DNA of 64,000 bases from Macrosoma leucophasiata (lineage: Eukaryota > Arthropoda > Insecta > Lepidoptera > Hedylidae). Made by a program: the position numbers and the translations under genes. Positions 54,101-64,000 of this stretch are shown here, piece after piece. The notes under the pieces were generated by a model. That model was not told the origin of the DNA and made no database searches. It worked only from the letters and a program-made list of their open reading frames with translations. Positions within the stretch are counted from its first letter, which is position 1; each line of letters begins with the position of its first letter. Location of the stretch: NCBI GenBank assembly GCA_036365455.1, contig JAWQUS010000008.1:17405501-17469500 (forward strand), in the 5' to 3' direction.

Positions 54101-56423
54101 TCCGACGCATGGGAGCGGCCGCTGGATAGCTTTAAATGACATGGTCGTCAATTCCACAAAAACTTCTATAGTCATCATGCTCACCCGTCAGATCCGGTGC
54201 CGTCGTCGCTGACGTTGCTATGAGTATCGAGCGAGTTGTCCGGCGCATGGGAGCGGCCGCTGGAGAACACGCTCAAGTCGGCGGTGCTGGTAACGCTCGT
54301 GTCGGCCAACGAACGTCGCGATCCCAACGCAGATACAGAATCCTCACAACGCGCCGCCACTAACCCGCTATGCTCTGTAACCAAGCACCCGATCATCTCG
54401 TTGTTGACTATCAAAGCATATAATATAGTCAGTCTCTATGTGAGTTACATGCACGATTCAAAGAATACAAATTCCACTTATTTCATTCAAACCCTTTTGA
54501 GTAGCGTTCAATAAAGTGCTGAACAAAAAGGTTTTATAATTTATCTCTATTCAGTATAGCAACTAAGAAAACTTGTTATTTCAGATATACCTACTCGTAT
54601 TTCTACATTTGGACCACTAAAGTGAAATGGTGTTCTTTTACATGAGTAAAATGAGTTCAAAGACTTAGTTGGCTAGTGTATGATGATATGCATCCATCAT
54701 AATGAATTATTTTTATACAAAAACTTGAGATGTATATACCGTCATGTAAAATTATTCTTTTGTTTCGTATCCAAACAAACTGCGCCAAATTCCCATTAAG
54801 TACCTACGCATCTCGTAGAACTAATTTTATAGAATTAATTTGAAAGTTAAAGTAAACAATGAAAATTTCAGTTTATTTATATGATTATACCTATGAGCAC
54901 AATTTTCCTTTCCAAGTCCTACCGATTTCAATGAAGTTTATGAACTATGTCTTCAACTTGTTTAATAATTTATTATTAATAGAATTATTACTATATGGAC
55001 TTGCGACTATAAACCGATTATGGAAAAAATTAGACATCATGAATATCATAAATTTATCCATACACAACATGAAGGCTTAATGAAGTAATCAAATAAAACG
55101 CACACATGCAAAAATAAACATTATAGCACTTACCTTTCTTAAGTTTGTATAACAAAAAACAAACACATTTTCAAGCCAACTATAATGTGCTGGTCGTATT
55201 TGTGTAAAGCACATGCAAATCTTTAAAAAATCTCTGCTCAAACCTTATCGCGATTATGTAAACTTTTTAATAAAACCAAAATATTTGTTTACTTATGTAT
55301 ATATTGATAACAAGAAATAGTTACGAATTCAATGTTTTCTTATCCGCGTAGTTTTACATTTTTCCCTTTTAATTAGGTAACTGGGTTCAGGATCTCGCTT
55401 GTTTAAGAGGATGGGGCTATGAGTAGGAGTTTGCAGCAGAATATTCATTGACGCTTGCGATGTGTGGAGAGGAACCTCGTCGTGCACTTTCTTGTCTGAA
55501 GCGAACATATTTATATCTATTATACATAATTACATATAGCTTTTAACAAGCTTGTCTTTGATGAGCTGTGGCATTTTTGTTACGCCGCTAAAGTTTCGTG
55601 ACAACGATTGTGCTGTCTAAAATATAATAAGAATAGAATGAAGCGAACTGTTTACTGCTGCGCTACATCTACTCGTGACATATTTTACATGAACTTCAAC
55701 TAAAAGCGTTTGGACACGTACCGCAAATGATTTAACTGATACCTACGAATTTTGCACTCTTTAGTTATACGACGTTCCTCATACCACCACGGGCGGCAAA
55801 ACTAAAAATAAAAGGACACCAAATAAATCTCTCCAAAAGTGTACTCCTCGTAGTCAATTCAAAGGAATTCCCTTGACGGTCATAGCTGCTAATAAAATAC
55901 AATCTTATTTTGAAATTAATTTTATTATTATTCAGATTAGGTATCCTCAATTATTTAAATAGTACGGTCGACGATCACTCTTACCATAAATTAAAGATCC
56001 ACATCATAAATAAAAAAAAACTACTTAAATTAAATAAATAATGCTAAAGCAAGCGATAAAAAAAAACAATGTCGGATGATAGGGGTGGGTTTATGTTATA
56101 AAAGAAAAGCAATATAAAACATCAGGTATTGAGCAGAGATTCATCTTAAAAATATGACGTATGATATTAAAGTAAACCAAGCATAGTAGGAATTAATACA
56201 TGTCATTATAATTTCCCGAAAATGTGTGTTTCCGGCAGAACATCGATGTCTTCAAAACATGCTAGTTGTGTATATTAGCTCAAGGAATAACGGTGAGTTA
56301 AATTACAAAATAAAGCGTTGTTGCAGCAATAATTATTTGCACAAACAACGCGTAAGCACCAAGTCGGAAGATTCGAGCCTAGATAGCCCATTAGTATCAG
56401 AAAGAATGCCGCGAATCTTGTGA
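51124..56423 (+). CDS. Unrecognised two-exon small protein (77 residues), nested antisense to RN-tre
   Basis: Exon A, 51124-51260, starts at an ATG with strong insect context (CAAAAATG) and ends GAAAG|GTAACG. Exon B, 56327-56423, follows GTTGTTGCAG and ends in TGA. Joined, the AG and C make Ser and the frame stays open: MSNCCMANKIAQ, VQPRKAPTSLQDLG, TIDLIHDFIIHQQI, then HKQRVSTKSEDSSLDSPLVS and MPRIL at the end. There is an amphipathic segment around residues 26-42 and a Ser/Asp-rich tail; no signal peptide from this start. An in-frame ATG at 51061 would add 21 residues. The intron of about 5 kb spans three or four RN-tre exons on the other strand. I recognise no family. The exon pairing is an inference from phase, and other exons could lie between. 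Confidence 0.4.
52119..52637. mobile_element. MITE of the CACATCGAGCCTA family interrupted by an A-rich-tailed insertion
   Basis: Main part 52119-52336 (CAGTACCCAACAAGAAACAT, GATCAAGTTTTGACCAATAC, CATAGGCTCGATG); its end resumes at 52604 (GATGCGCAATATTTCTTGGT, TGTACTGTACTTAG). The intervening 52337-52603 ends GAATAAATTAAAATTAAATTA, like a retroposed 3' end, with GATG on both sides. Confidence 0.6.
52771..53149 (-). CDS. RN-tre: RN-tre terminal exon
   Basis: Acceptor AACGTTTCAG. The first base completes Gly. Encodes 125 residues beginning SGICGMSIQRAPSTSHSTPR, with Ser/Pro/Thr-rich SPLSEDVVRIHVTYNPLAAS, and ending RYIESHSDLYDLK before a TAG at 52773-52771. No recognised domain; low-complexity tails are usual in this family. 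A coding ORF alone could suggest an ATG 12 nt upstream, but the acceptor and phase favour splicing. Confidence 0.82.
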
Positions 56424-59400
56424 ACGCCGAGGAGTTAGCCACCCAAAGACACCACATAATATCAATATAGGTACCTAATAATAACATTAATTAAAAAAAG
56501 AAACGATTATCGAATGTCCTTCAGTAGCCAATACCAAGAGCGCTCGTGTTAAAAGCGTAACTTTGTTGTGTTAATTATGACATAAACCCACCGCCATACC
56601 ACCAATTAAACACCATGCTTGTGCACAAATACAAAAATTCAAACTAAACGATAGACAACATGTTCAACGTGGGGGATGTAACCTAAACTTAGCGAGCTCC
56701 GATGTAATTGGTCCTGTGCCTTAACATCGGAAGCAGATAACAAACCGTAAGCGAACTCGCTGGCGTAGGCCGTGCTGTGATAAAACGAATCATACGTGTG
56801 ACATCATGAAGTGAAACATTTACATGCATTGCAATAATTTAATCAGACTGATTAAAAAACTCTTTCAAATACATATTATTATACAAAACAATCATGATTG
56901 GTTGTATACCCTAGTCTTTTAAGACGTCACACGTTAGATAGACAATTTAATTAAGGCTCGTCACTCACTTATTTCTAGTTTAGCAAAACCTGTAGGTATA
57001 TGTACATATTTATGAACACCGATATCAAGAAGGCTGTTGGCAGTTACCAACATAGGAACAATACATCATTATATATATCTAAATATTTAACAAGCGAGGA
57101 TCGATGACTATATTTTGAAACAGCATAACGACAACAAGCACAGCCTTTCTTTAGTCACTGATTAGCAAAACGTTCTGTTTCTATTTTACACAATTTAAAA
57201 TTCAGTCAATTGAAATCATAGTCATAACTCCAGTTGCTCACTATATTATTATGCAGATTAAATAAATATTGAGACAATGAAAAATACAATTAGTGTAGAA
57301 GATAGAAAAAGACAAGTAAAAGAGACAGGATGTTTTTCATAAACATGTATAAATGCGAAATTGAAACATGTTATGTTAACATCGGAATTTCAAACACTTC
57401 GACCACATGCAGGCTATGTGGTCGAAGTAGTAGAGGCACAAATACCTAGAGAACGCCTCAGTGGTGAAGAAAACTTCTTAGCTCGCTTGGGTTCCATTAT
57501 AAGATATCACTTCATCCTTAAACTTACAGACTACCTATTTCGTGTTAAATGCCGCTTAGCCGCTTAGATCATGCCGGCTTGGCTGGGATTTTTAAGTAAC
57601 GTTATTTATTTCAGATTGAATATTACTAAACAATAAATACTGTGACCAATTATCTTTGTGTATCGTTAATTTATATTACAAAAGTAAAAATATTATTCCA
57701 GGAGATTGACGTGAAAAACCATAACCAAGTATTATTTCTATATAAATTATAATTAATTAAATTTCAAATCTTTAAGTACCTATGTATTTATTTCATTTAA
57801 TATTTATAAACTTATCACGAAATGCACTATTTATTTTGTATACATGCTAATATAGCACATATCAGTTTAATACTTAGTGGCATTGGGTATACCTTTTTTT
57901 CTACACCGACTTCTTAGGTATAAATAATTTTGAAATAATGGATAAAGAATAAATACCTCCTATATATATAGTATGCTGAATGTGAATATACTTTTTTCCA
58001 ATATATATTATACTTATAAATATAATACTTAAATATTATAAGTCACAATTTAGAACAGATTTTTGCAAACATATTCAATTAAAAATATGAACTCCACATT
58101 GACGACTAGATTTTCTAACCGAAAATAATAAAGTTCCATAGTTTCAAGTTCATATACTTTTGGAATAGGTTAAAATGTATTTATGCTTGCATGCATTCGA
58201 GGTCTCAAGATTCGCCAGCAATGTTTCTTGACACATTTGTGATAGGGTACGAAACTATGGAAATTCAAATCGCTATACTATCATAACTTAACCATCGAGT
58301 TAGATTAACACAATTCAAACCATATTTTGATATTGTGCTGAATGATTGTGTCAGCGGGGCGCTGTTCCAGAAGTAAGGCTCTACTAAATGGTATTAATTT
58401 ATAAAATTGGGCATTAACGACTATATCAGTTTTAGCATTTTATCGACTATAATTAGCATCAGTTTTTGACATAACTTAATAAAAACTTGTATATAATAGG
58501 TATAACTTCCCGCGGCTCAAATGAACGAATGCAATAAAGATAATAAAGGCCAGTACATGTTTCGAGCATTTTCCTCTGGGGTAGATTATTATGTGATATA
58601 AAATATGTTTATGTGATATTCATCTCGAAGTGTATCATCAAGACCCTTAATTTTGAAGAACTTAACCAGGCAACCAACCATCCCATACTGAACCAATGGT
58701 CGCGATACTCGCAAATATAAATTAAAAAAAAGTGTTTGTGTTCATTTAAAGGAAATCTTATTTTGTACTTTGTAGGTTAATCACAATTTACTTTACATGG
58801 ATTCAAAGCATTCTTATGAAAAATTATGATAATATAGAAAGAACTATTATAATATGTAAATGGATCTATAATGATCATGTTTTTTGAGAACTATGTTGAG
58901 CGAACTATAGAAAAAGCATTATGTTGTAATAATTGCAATGAAAACCACTATACCTACAGGTATAGTTTTTCTACTTCTAACAAATTATAAATCAATATGC
59001 GATGACACATAGGTTTCATACCTCACAACTATTAACTATTGTAATTTTCATAAATATGGGCAGTTCATTTTTTACATTTTCAAATAATGCATGAGACCAT
59101 TGTGTCCCCGCGAGATGTTTATCATAGATGTGTGAATTGATCAGAGCCGAGACTCTCGTCGGAGGTGGTACGCGAAGTGGGTAGAGACGCATCCAAATTA
59201 CCTGAAACGGTGTCGCTCTGGGACACCCGGAGCTCTTGCAATTCCAGCGCCGCCTTCTCCCGCCTGCGACACATACGTACGTCACTATAACCACACCATT
59301 ACATATCCTACACTATAACTTAAGGCTTGTCCATAAATTAGCTGTGGCGTGCATTGCATATAGACATATAGGTGTAACTACACCTATATGTCTAAAATAC

Positions 59401-61378
59401 TTACTTTTAAAATTACTCTTAAAATATTAAGTAAGTACGCAATATGATTGGTTCAATTCAGAGATGAAACGGATAGTGGTTTAGCCGGATACCGGATATT
59501 CGGCAAGGTTAGAGCGCTGAATTTCCGGCCATCGAAAATCCGGCCCTTTATTGCGTTAAATGACGCGATCAGTTTGATTTGAATATACGCACGGTAAACG
59601 AAATTGTTAAAAATTGTATTCAACGTATAATATTAGTGGTCAGTTAATTTGTATTAGTACTTACAGCCAAGCGGAGTCGCCTTTTACCAACAATTGGGGA
59701 AAATTTGGTACTCATTACTCATTCACCACAACATGCTGCTTGTGAACTTTGGGTACTAAACTAATTAATAAAATAAATATTTTTGATTTGCGATCATAAA
59801 AATAAACGGTGGGCATGACTTACTGTGGTATGATTTGCCTTGTATTAAATAATGAGTTTTAGACCACATGGCCGGTTAGAACGGATACCGGATAGTTACC
59901 GGATATCCGTTTCATTTTTCGTAAACGTATTTCTAAAGAAAACAAGTACCCCAACCCAATCCTACCGCGAGTTACTGCGGTAGGCTCTGCCCGTTCTGCC
60001 ATATATGCAATGCACGCCACTTTACTAACCAAATAAATAAATTCCCCTTTTTTACCTAACCCATAAAACTAAGTGTGAAAAAATAATTTGTCTGAATTTC
60101 AATAAGAATCAATGTGGGATTTTGTTAATATGGCCATCATATCAACACAATTCCACATAATTTTCTATAATGGTAATTATTACATTATGTATTAAAAAAA
60201 CGAGGTTAGAATATATGAAATACTAACCTTAATATTACTGTTGCTCTAGCCTGCTTTTCAGTGTCAGAAAAATTCTCAGCTCTTTGACCAATTTTTGATT
60301 TTTTATCAGGCTCAACAAAGGAGCCCAATTGCCTTTTTGGTAATTCATTTGGTGGCGGCGGCCCAGGATAGTCAAGCTTGGCTCGTTTCAGTTCATCCAT
60401 AGAGCGTTCTAGATGATAGATCACAATGTCATCTTCAAAACCAAAATCTTGATGTAACTTGACCTGCATTTATAAAGATGAATCAATATTAAAATGTTTT
60501 TGCATAAATAAAAGCAAATATAAAATTAGTAAGTAAAATATGGACAAACCTGAATGTAATTAACTATCAGATCCATATCATTCAGCTTCATTATGGCCTT
60601 CTTGTGCAACTTTAATATTGTATATGCCATAGCAGTGATGACTCTCTCACCATCAAGCAAATATATATCCCATACACGTAAGCATAAGCTAAATGGCACT
60701 CTTTCGACAAAGCAGACAAAGAACCATTTTAGAGAATAGAGAATTGCATCCAGGCCAAATTTGTCAAAATGATGTTTCAACTTTGGCATGAACTTAGTAA
60801 GTATCTTATCATGATGCTCTAAAAACCTTGTGAGTTTTGGGAAACCTTCTATGTACAATCCATGCATGGCATATTTCTTGTCTGACAAGAGTATTGCAAG
60901 AGCCCAAAATGCATCTTCTTCATCCATATACATAAGCAGAACACCGGCCAGTCCAGACATGCCCTGACAGTAGCCCACTTCTGAGTTATACATGCTATAA
61001 GCACATAATACATTGAATAGGGAGCATTGCTTCTCTGAATATCTTTCTCTGAAAAATTGATGCTCACGAAACTGTCTATTCACATCTGAATCAATTTGCC
61101 TTACATCTGTTGACCACTGCTTGGCTAACTTAAGCATCTCTTGGTACTTGCCTGCATTATCAAACTGCATTCGGTTCACATCCAACAATTTACACCATAT
61201 CTTTATTCGTAAGGAATTTGGAATGCCTTTGTATATTCTTCTGTGCAATTTTTCTCTTGTGGCGGGCAAGTCCCATTTGTTAAGCATTTTAACCCATTTC
61301 TTTTCTCTTTCAACTTCAACGTTTATTTTTTGCGGCGCCGTTTTCTGGGGCAAACGTTCATCGTGGATGAACCCATAT
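52771..61378 (-). CDS. RN-tre: RN-tre / USP6NL-type TBC-domain RabGAP (5' end missing)
   Basis: Coding pieces, in order of transcription: 61378-60550, 60463-60228, 59263-59202, probable cassette 55495-55382, 54374-54185 and 53149-52771. Phases match throughout, giving about 602 residues with the cassette or 564 without, plus a missing N-terminus. The order is the family lead-in YGFIHDERLP, a full TBC domain, a proline-rich linker and a serine-rich, low-complexity tail. Both catalytic fingers are present: IDSDVNR (arginine at residue 101 of the visible part) and YCQ (glutamine at 138), so GAP activity should be intact. USP6NL/RN-tre proteins stimulate GTP hydrolysis by Rab5-group GTPases and act in endocytosis and receptor trafficking (family knowledge). 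The length is close to that of the fly protein. The initiator exon was not recognised to the right. Confidence 0.9.
53790..54255 (-). pseudogene. Decayed tandem copies of an RN-tre exon end
   Basis: GGCCGCTG anchors recur at 53790, 53980, 54117 and 54255 (spacings 190, 137 and 138 bp). Between anchors the functional exon's 3' half and donor are repeated: GCGCATGGGAGCGGCC, CGCTGACGTTGC and the GCTCACCCGT donor region. In the middle copy the reading frame shifts; the leftmost copy is strongly diverged. Confidence 0.75.
54185..54374 (-). CDS. RN-tre: RN-tre exon, Ser/Asp-rich tail
   Basis: Acceptor TTGGTTACAG, donor GACGG|GTGAGC. Encodes HSGLVAARCEDSVSALGSRR, then a serine-rich stretch ending NVSDDGTGSD. 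Phase 1 in, 2 out, fitting both neighbours. Its 3' half and donor have decayed tandem copies in the following intron (53,790-54,255). Confidence 0.8.
55382..55495 (-). CDS. RN-tre: RN-tre probable 38-residue cassette exon
   Basis: Acceptor TTCGCTTCAG, then 114 nt encoding KKVHDEVPLHTSQASMNI and on to ILLNKRDPEP. Phase 1 in and phase 1 out, so it can be included or skipped without changing frame. The candidate donor CCCA|GTTACC is weak, which fits an alternatively used exon but also makes the right border uncertain. The composition contrasts with the AT-rich flanks. Confidence 0.55.
56430..59100. other. RN-tre intron sequence
   Basis: Mostly AT-rich. A 68-codon + strand ORF at 57361-57567 is less AT-rich and contains a perfect 12-bp hairpin (57397-57427), but nothing supports it as a gene. 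Confidence 0.4.
57397..57427. repeat. Perfect 12-bp hairpin
   Basis: CTTCGACCACAT, loop GCAGGCT, ATGTGGTCGAAG. Confidence 0.8.
59202..59263 (-). CDS. RN-tre: RN-tre exon, short helical segment with possible alternative end
   Basis: Acceptor TGTGTCGCAG, donor TCAG|GTAATT. 62 nt encoding RREKAALELQELRVSQSDTV and a Ser. If the donor is not used, the frame stays open into intron DNA for 26 further codons and stops at a TGA near 59119 (see findings). Confidence 0.8.
59341..60025. mobile_element. Nested inverted-repeat elements (RN-tre intron)
   Basis: Outer: GTGGCGTGCATTGCATATA (from 59345) against ATATGCAATGCACGCCAC (to 60021). Inner, about 59462-59920: ATGAAACGGATA and CCGGATACCGGATATTCGGC against CCGGATATCCGTTTCATT. 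Confidence 0.6.
59361..59394. repeat. Perfect 16-bp palindrome
   Basis: TAGACATATAGGTGTA, AC, TACACCTATATGTCTA. It sits at the left end of the outer inverted-repeat element. Confidence 0.8.
60228..60463 (-). CDS. RN-tre: RN-tre exon, proline-rich linker
   Basis: Acceptor ATAAATGCAG, donor AAG|GTTAGT. Encodes VKLHQDFGFEDDIVIYHLER and the segment YPGPPPPNELPKRQLGSFVE. The PPPP run is a possible SH3-binding site (inference). Phase 0 in, 2 out. Confidence 0.9.
60550..61378 (-). CDS. RN-tre: RN-tre exon with the whole TBC domain
   Basis: Acceptor GGTTACAG, donor CAG|GTTTGT. 829 nt with no intron across the TBC domain. It starts with a 1-nt codon remnant, then YGFIHDERLPQK. TBC motifs in order: GIPNSLRIKIWCKLL, the arginine finger IDSDVNR, glutamine finger VGYCQGMSGLAGVLL, then GLDAILYSLKWFFVCF, RVPFSLCLRVWDIYLLDGER and the closing KLHKKAI helix. 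Confidence 0.95.
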
Positions 61379-61979
61379 CTGTAACCATAGCAATGTAACC
61401 ATACTGAATGTTAATAACAGTAGACAACTCCATAGAATTTGTACTCATTGATTTTTTTATATGTTATATTTATATTCAGGCGATTATCACACTGCCCCGC
61501 ATCACGATGCATGCTGCGTGTCGACGCACCTACGCGCGTTCTGGCAGGAGTGCAGATTTGCATCATCGTGCGGGTTTTTTACTCACTCACGCGTAGGCTT
61601 GGGTTGTAACAGGTCAATCGCAATACCTGTTCTTTCTGTTCCTGTTCCGTAGAAATACCTGTTCTCAATATCTGTTATTAAATACTAGTCTGTTCTTGTT
61701 CTAGGCACGGGTTGGCACTACCATGTCAGTATGATGGGATAAAGTGTTATTTATATATATATATTTGTTTAAGTTTTAATTTAAATAATCGTAAATTCGT
61801 AGCTTTTACAATTAATTATCTTTATTTGTTCATCGAAACAACTTTCTAAATAAACATAAACAATTTACTTCGGGCATGAAAATAAAATAAAATATTAGTG
61901 ACACGCTTTACTGAATAACGAAAATCATCTCTAATACTTATTTATATATAATAGAACAGAAAAGTGGTTGAAATCATCA

Positions 61980-62118
61980 TATCTATCGGTGGTCTAGCAA
62001 TTTTTTATCGATAAAAATCGATTATTATTGAGAAAAAACGAACAAATAAATCGATTATTCAGAAAAAATTATGATTATTAATCGATTTTTTAAAAAATCG
62101 ATTATATTTTCACATCCC
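61980..62118. repeat. Degenerate ATCGATT-rich repeat
   Basis: AATCGATT or its reverse occurs at least five times in 140 bp, and again at about 63,121 on the far side of the element at 62,152-63,086. Confidence 0.55.
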
Positions 62119-62151
62119 TAAAACGTAGTATTATTTCATATTATCTGCATA

Positions 62152-63086
62152 GGGGCTCCCCCCTCCCGCCCACGTCCTACATTTTGTAGGACAGATAATC
62201 GGTCCAATTTTGTGACCGACTCAACGCCCACGTCCGTTTTTTTTGTCGGTGGAGCAGTACGTCATAGACAGAGAGCCGAGAGAATCTCATGAGTATAAGG
62301 AGGAAAGTTTATTTACAGAGGAAGGTTTGTCATTGGCTTTTGAGGAACAGAAGTGAAAAAAGAAAGTTCTGGGTTGATCCAATTTATGAACAATGACACG
62401 TCCTTCTAGTAGGGGAGACGAATCTAGGTCGACCTTCACCTATCTGTTCACTAATTGAAACATTGTATTGTATGTATCCATTTTAAGCAAGTTTTTTTTG
62501 TATTTGTTAACCAACCAAATGTATTTGAAACCAAAAGTTTTAAACATATAAAATAGGTGTTTGAGGTTTATTAGTAACAGATCGGTGCAGTCACTTATAT
62601 TTACTTACCTGTTTATACCTCCGTGCCAGTCATGAACATAAATACTTAGGCAATACCTTACAGACATATTTTATATGTTTTAAACTTTTAGTTTCAAACA
62701 CATTTAATTGGTTACCAAATGGGTGAAAGTTGTTGATAAAAAAAATATTTTTTTTACACCATTATTCTATAGGCAATACATGCAAGACGTGTTTATTCAT
62801 GTATGAAATTTGTTAAAAAAATTGTTTAATTCGGTAAACAGATAGGTGAAGGTCGACCTAGGTTCGGCTCTTAGACTATTCCGACTGTCGGTGAGTCGGT
62901 GAGTAGTGTGCGTTGACGCATACATTTCCGAACGTTTCATTTTTCACCGATTATCGGTCGGGATGCACCGATTTTATTTTTCACCGACTTTCTGTAGGAC
63001 GTGGGCGTTGCACTATGGCTATCAGTACGTTCTATTTTCTTTCTACAAAAAATCGTTCACCGATTATCGGACGTGGGCGGGAGCCC
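62152..63086. mobile_element. DNA element with GGGGCTCCC termini and TA duplication
   Basis: GGGGCTCCC with CCCGCCCACGTCC at the left and GGACGTGGGCGGGAGCCC at the right; TA on both sides (62150-62151, 63087-63088). Sub-terminal CGGTCACAAAATTGG and ACCGATTATCGG motifs repeat. Another element is nested within. Confidence 0.75.
62413..62874. mobile_element. Nested foldback element
   Basis: AATCTAGGTCGACCTTCACC with TATCTGTT at the left, AACAGATAGGTGAAGGTCGA at the right; inner arms CCAAAAGTTTTAAACATATA and TATATGTTTTAAACTTTTAG pair too. Confidence 0.75.
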
Positions 63087-63789
63087 TACAATGAACTAAC
63101 TTCGAGTCTAAAATTTAAATAAAATCGATTATTATTTAATAGTTTCATATTTAATAGTTTTATTACACATTGTTTAAACAAAATTGTACTTAAATTATCA
63201 GCCGTTATTTGTTTCAACATTGTAAAATAATAATATTATTACACTTTATTCTCTTACAATTTGTTCGTATCAATTTCCGAACAGAACATATAACATGGCC
63301 AGAAAAAGGATGACTTCCTCTAGAAAAACTACATATATTTGTCGGATAATAAAATACTAGGTGCTTCTCGTTTTAGCAAGGCTATTCAGGTCAGGAATGA
63401 GCGAGACGTAATATTGTCAAAGCAATAACAGATTACACTACCAAATTTAGTTGTCAAAGATGGTTTGTTCCTGCGCAACTGCCAATTGTATTTTTCGGAT
63501 AAAATAATAGGTGTGTCTCGTTTTAACCAGTGACATTCGTGTAAGACGGATTGAGACGGATGATGAGAACAGAACAGTGTCGTGTGTATTGGTATTGACT
63601 GTTATCAGACCCTACCCGTTATATGACTGGCGACTGTTCCTTGAGCGTATCATAGATTGAGAGTATTTTATAGGAACAGGTTTTTGTTAACCACGAGAGT
63701 AACTGTTATCTGTTATCTGCCTTCTACCTGTGATTTTTACCTGTTCCGATAAATACGCCTCACCTCTACTCACGCGCGTAGTTTCGTTT

Positions 63790-64000
63790 TGTGGATTCAC
63801 GGCGGCTTTAACTCATTTCATTCAAAATCACACGAGGTAATTCGTAACCACAGAGTACTATAATACATACTGTTCGTAACCTTGCATCTCGCCATGGCAC
63901 ACCGAGTCTCGCTTTGTAGTGATTTTGGAAGGACATGACGTGTCTGGTTGACCACAGAGAATTTGAATGAAATGAGTTCAGAGCTGCCGTGAATCCACAA
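63790..64000. mobile_element. Inverted-repeat element at the window edge
   Basis: TTGTGGATTCACGGCGGCTT with AACTCATTTCATTCAAAATC at the left; GAATGAAATGAGTTCAGAGC and TGCCGTGAATCCACAA at the end of the window. It may extend past position 64,000. Confidence 0.7.

Noticed and set aside
55382..55389. Extending the cassette exon to a later donor (AAAAAT|GTAAAA)
   Set aside because: Although the phase fits, joining T to the AG of the next exon would create a TAG stop, so the earlier donor is preferred.
57361..57567. 68-codon + strand ORF with even composition
   Set aside because: No splice or promoter support and it is built partly on a perfect hairpin. Kept only as a note in the intron entry.
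59016..59294. 92-codon - strand ORF over the short RN-tre exon
   Set aside because: Different frame from the one that joins the flanking exons. The phase-matched frame gives REKAALELQEL.

Overview
The window is AT-rich insect nuclear DNA, almost certainly from a lepidopteran (moth or butterfly). Coding sequence is split into short exons with GT-AG introns. The intervening DNA is packed with repeats of the type found in moths and butterflies: about 14 copies of a Metulj-like SINE, Lep1/Helitron-like fragments ending in CTAGT, a tRNA-headed SINE, and many small inverted-repeat DNA elements (MITEs). Nothing bacterial or viral was seen.

Two protein-coding genes can be reconstructed exon by exon with matching splice phases. 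On the + strand (19,839-33,895) is a proton-coupled amino acid transporter of the SLC36/PAT family, like Drosophila pathetic. It has eight coding exons and a complete 469-residue product, and one of its introns uses a GC-AG donor. On the - strand (61,378 down to 52,771) is most of an RN-tre/USP6NL-type TBC-domain RabGAP. It has five firm exons plus one probable cassette exon. The first exon or exons lie upstream, beyond or unrecognised at the right edge. The two genes are convergent, about 19 kb apart.

A third, tentative + strand gene lies in and beside the 3' half of RN-tre. Exons at 51,124-51,260 and 56,327-56,423 join in phase to give an unrecognised 77-residue protein, with its intron antisense to RN-tre exons. 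This is the best candidate here for something undescribed.

Layout: 1-1.0 kb is a rearranged non-LTR retrotransposon fragment. From 1 to 19.8 kb there is no recognised gene, only SINEs, MITEs, retroposon tails and a GC-richer island at about 11.4-11.8 kb. From 19.8 to 33.9 kb is the transporter, whose introns hold nested SINE/MITE insertions, a 126-bp-period minisatellite and a palindrome broken by a SINE. From 33.9 to 51 kb is an AT-rich intergenic stretch with several long inverted-repeat elements and very few SINEs. From 51 to 61.4 kb is RN-tre with the nested small gene and a decayed tandem duplication of one of its exons. From 61.4 to 64 kb are nested transposons.

The two main genes are not obviously linked in function: one is a membrane amino acid carrier, the other an endosomal Rab regulator. 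Exon borders come from splice consensus, phase and protein family resemblance only. Repeat borders are approximate except where target-site duplications are stated.
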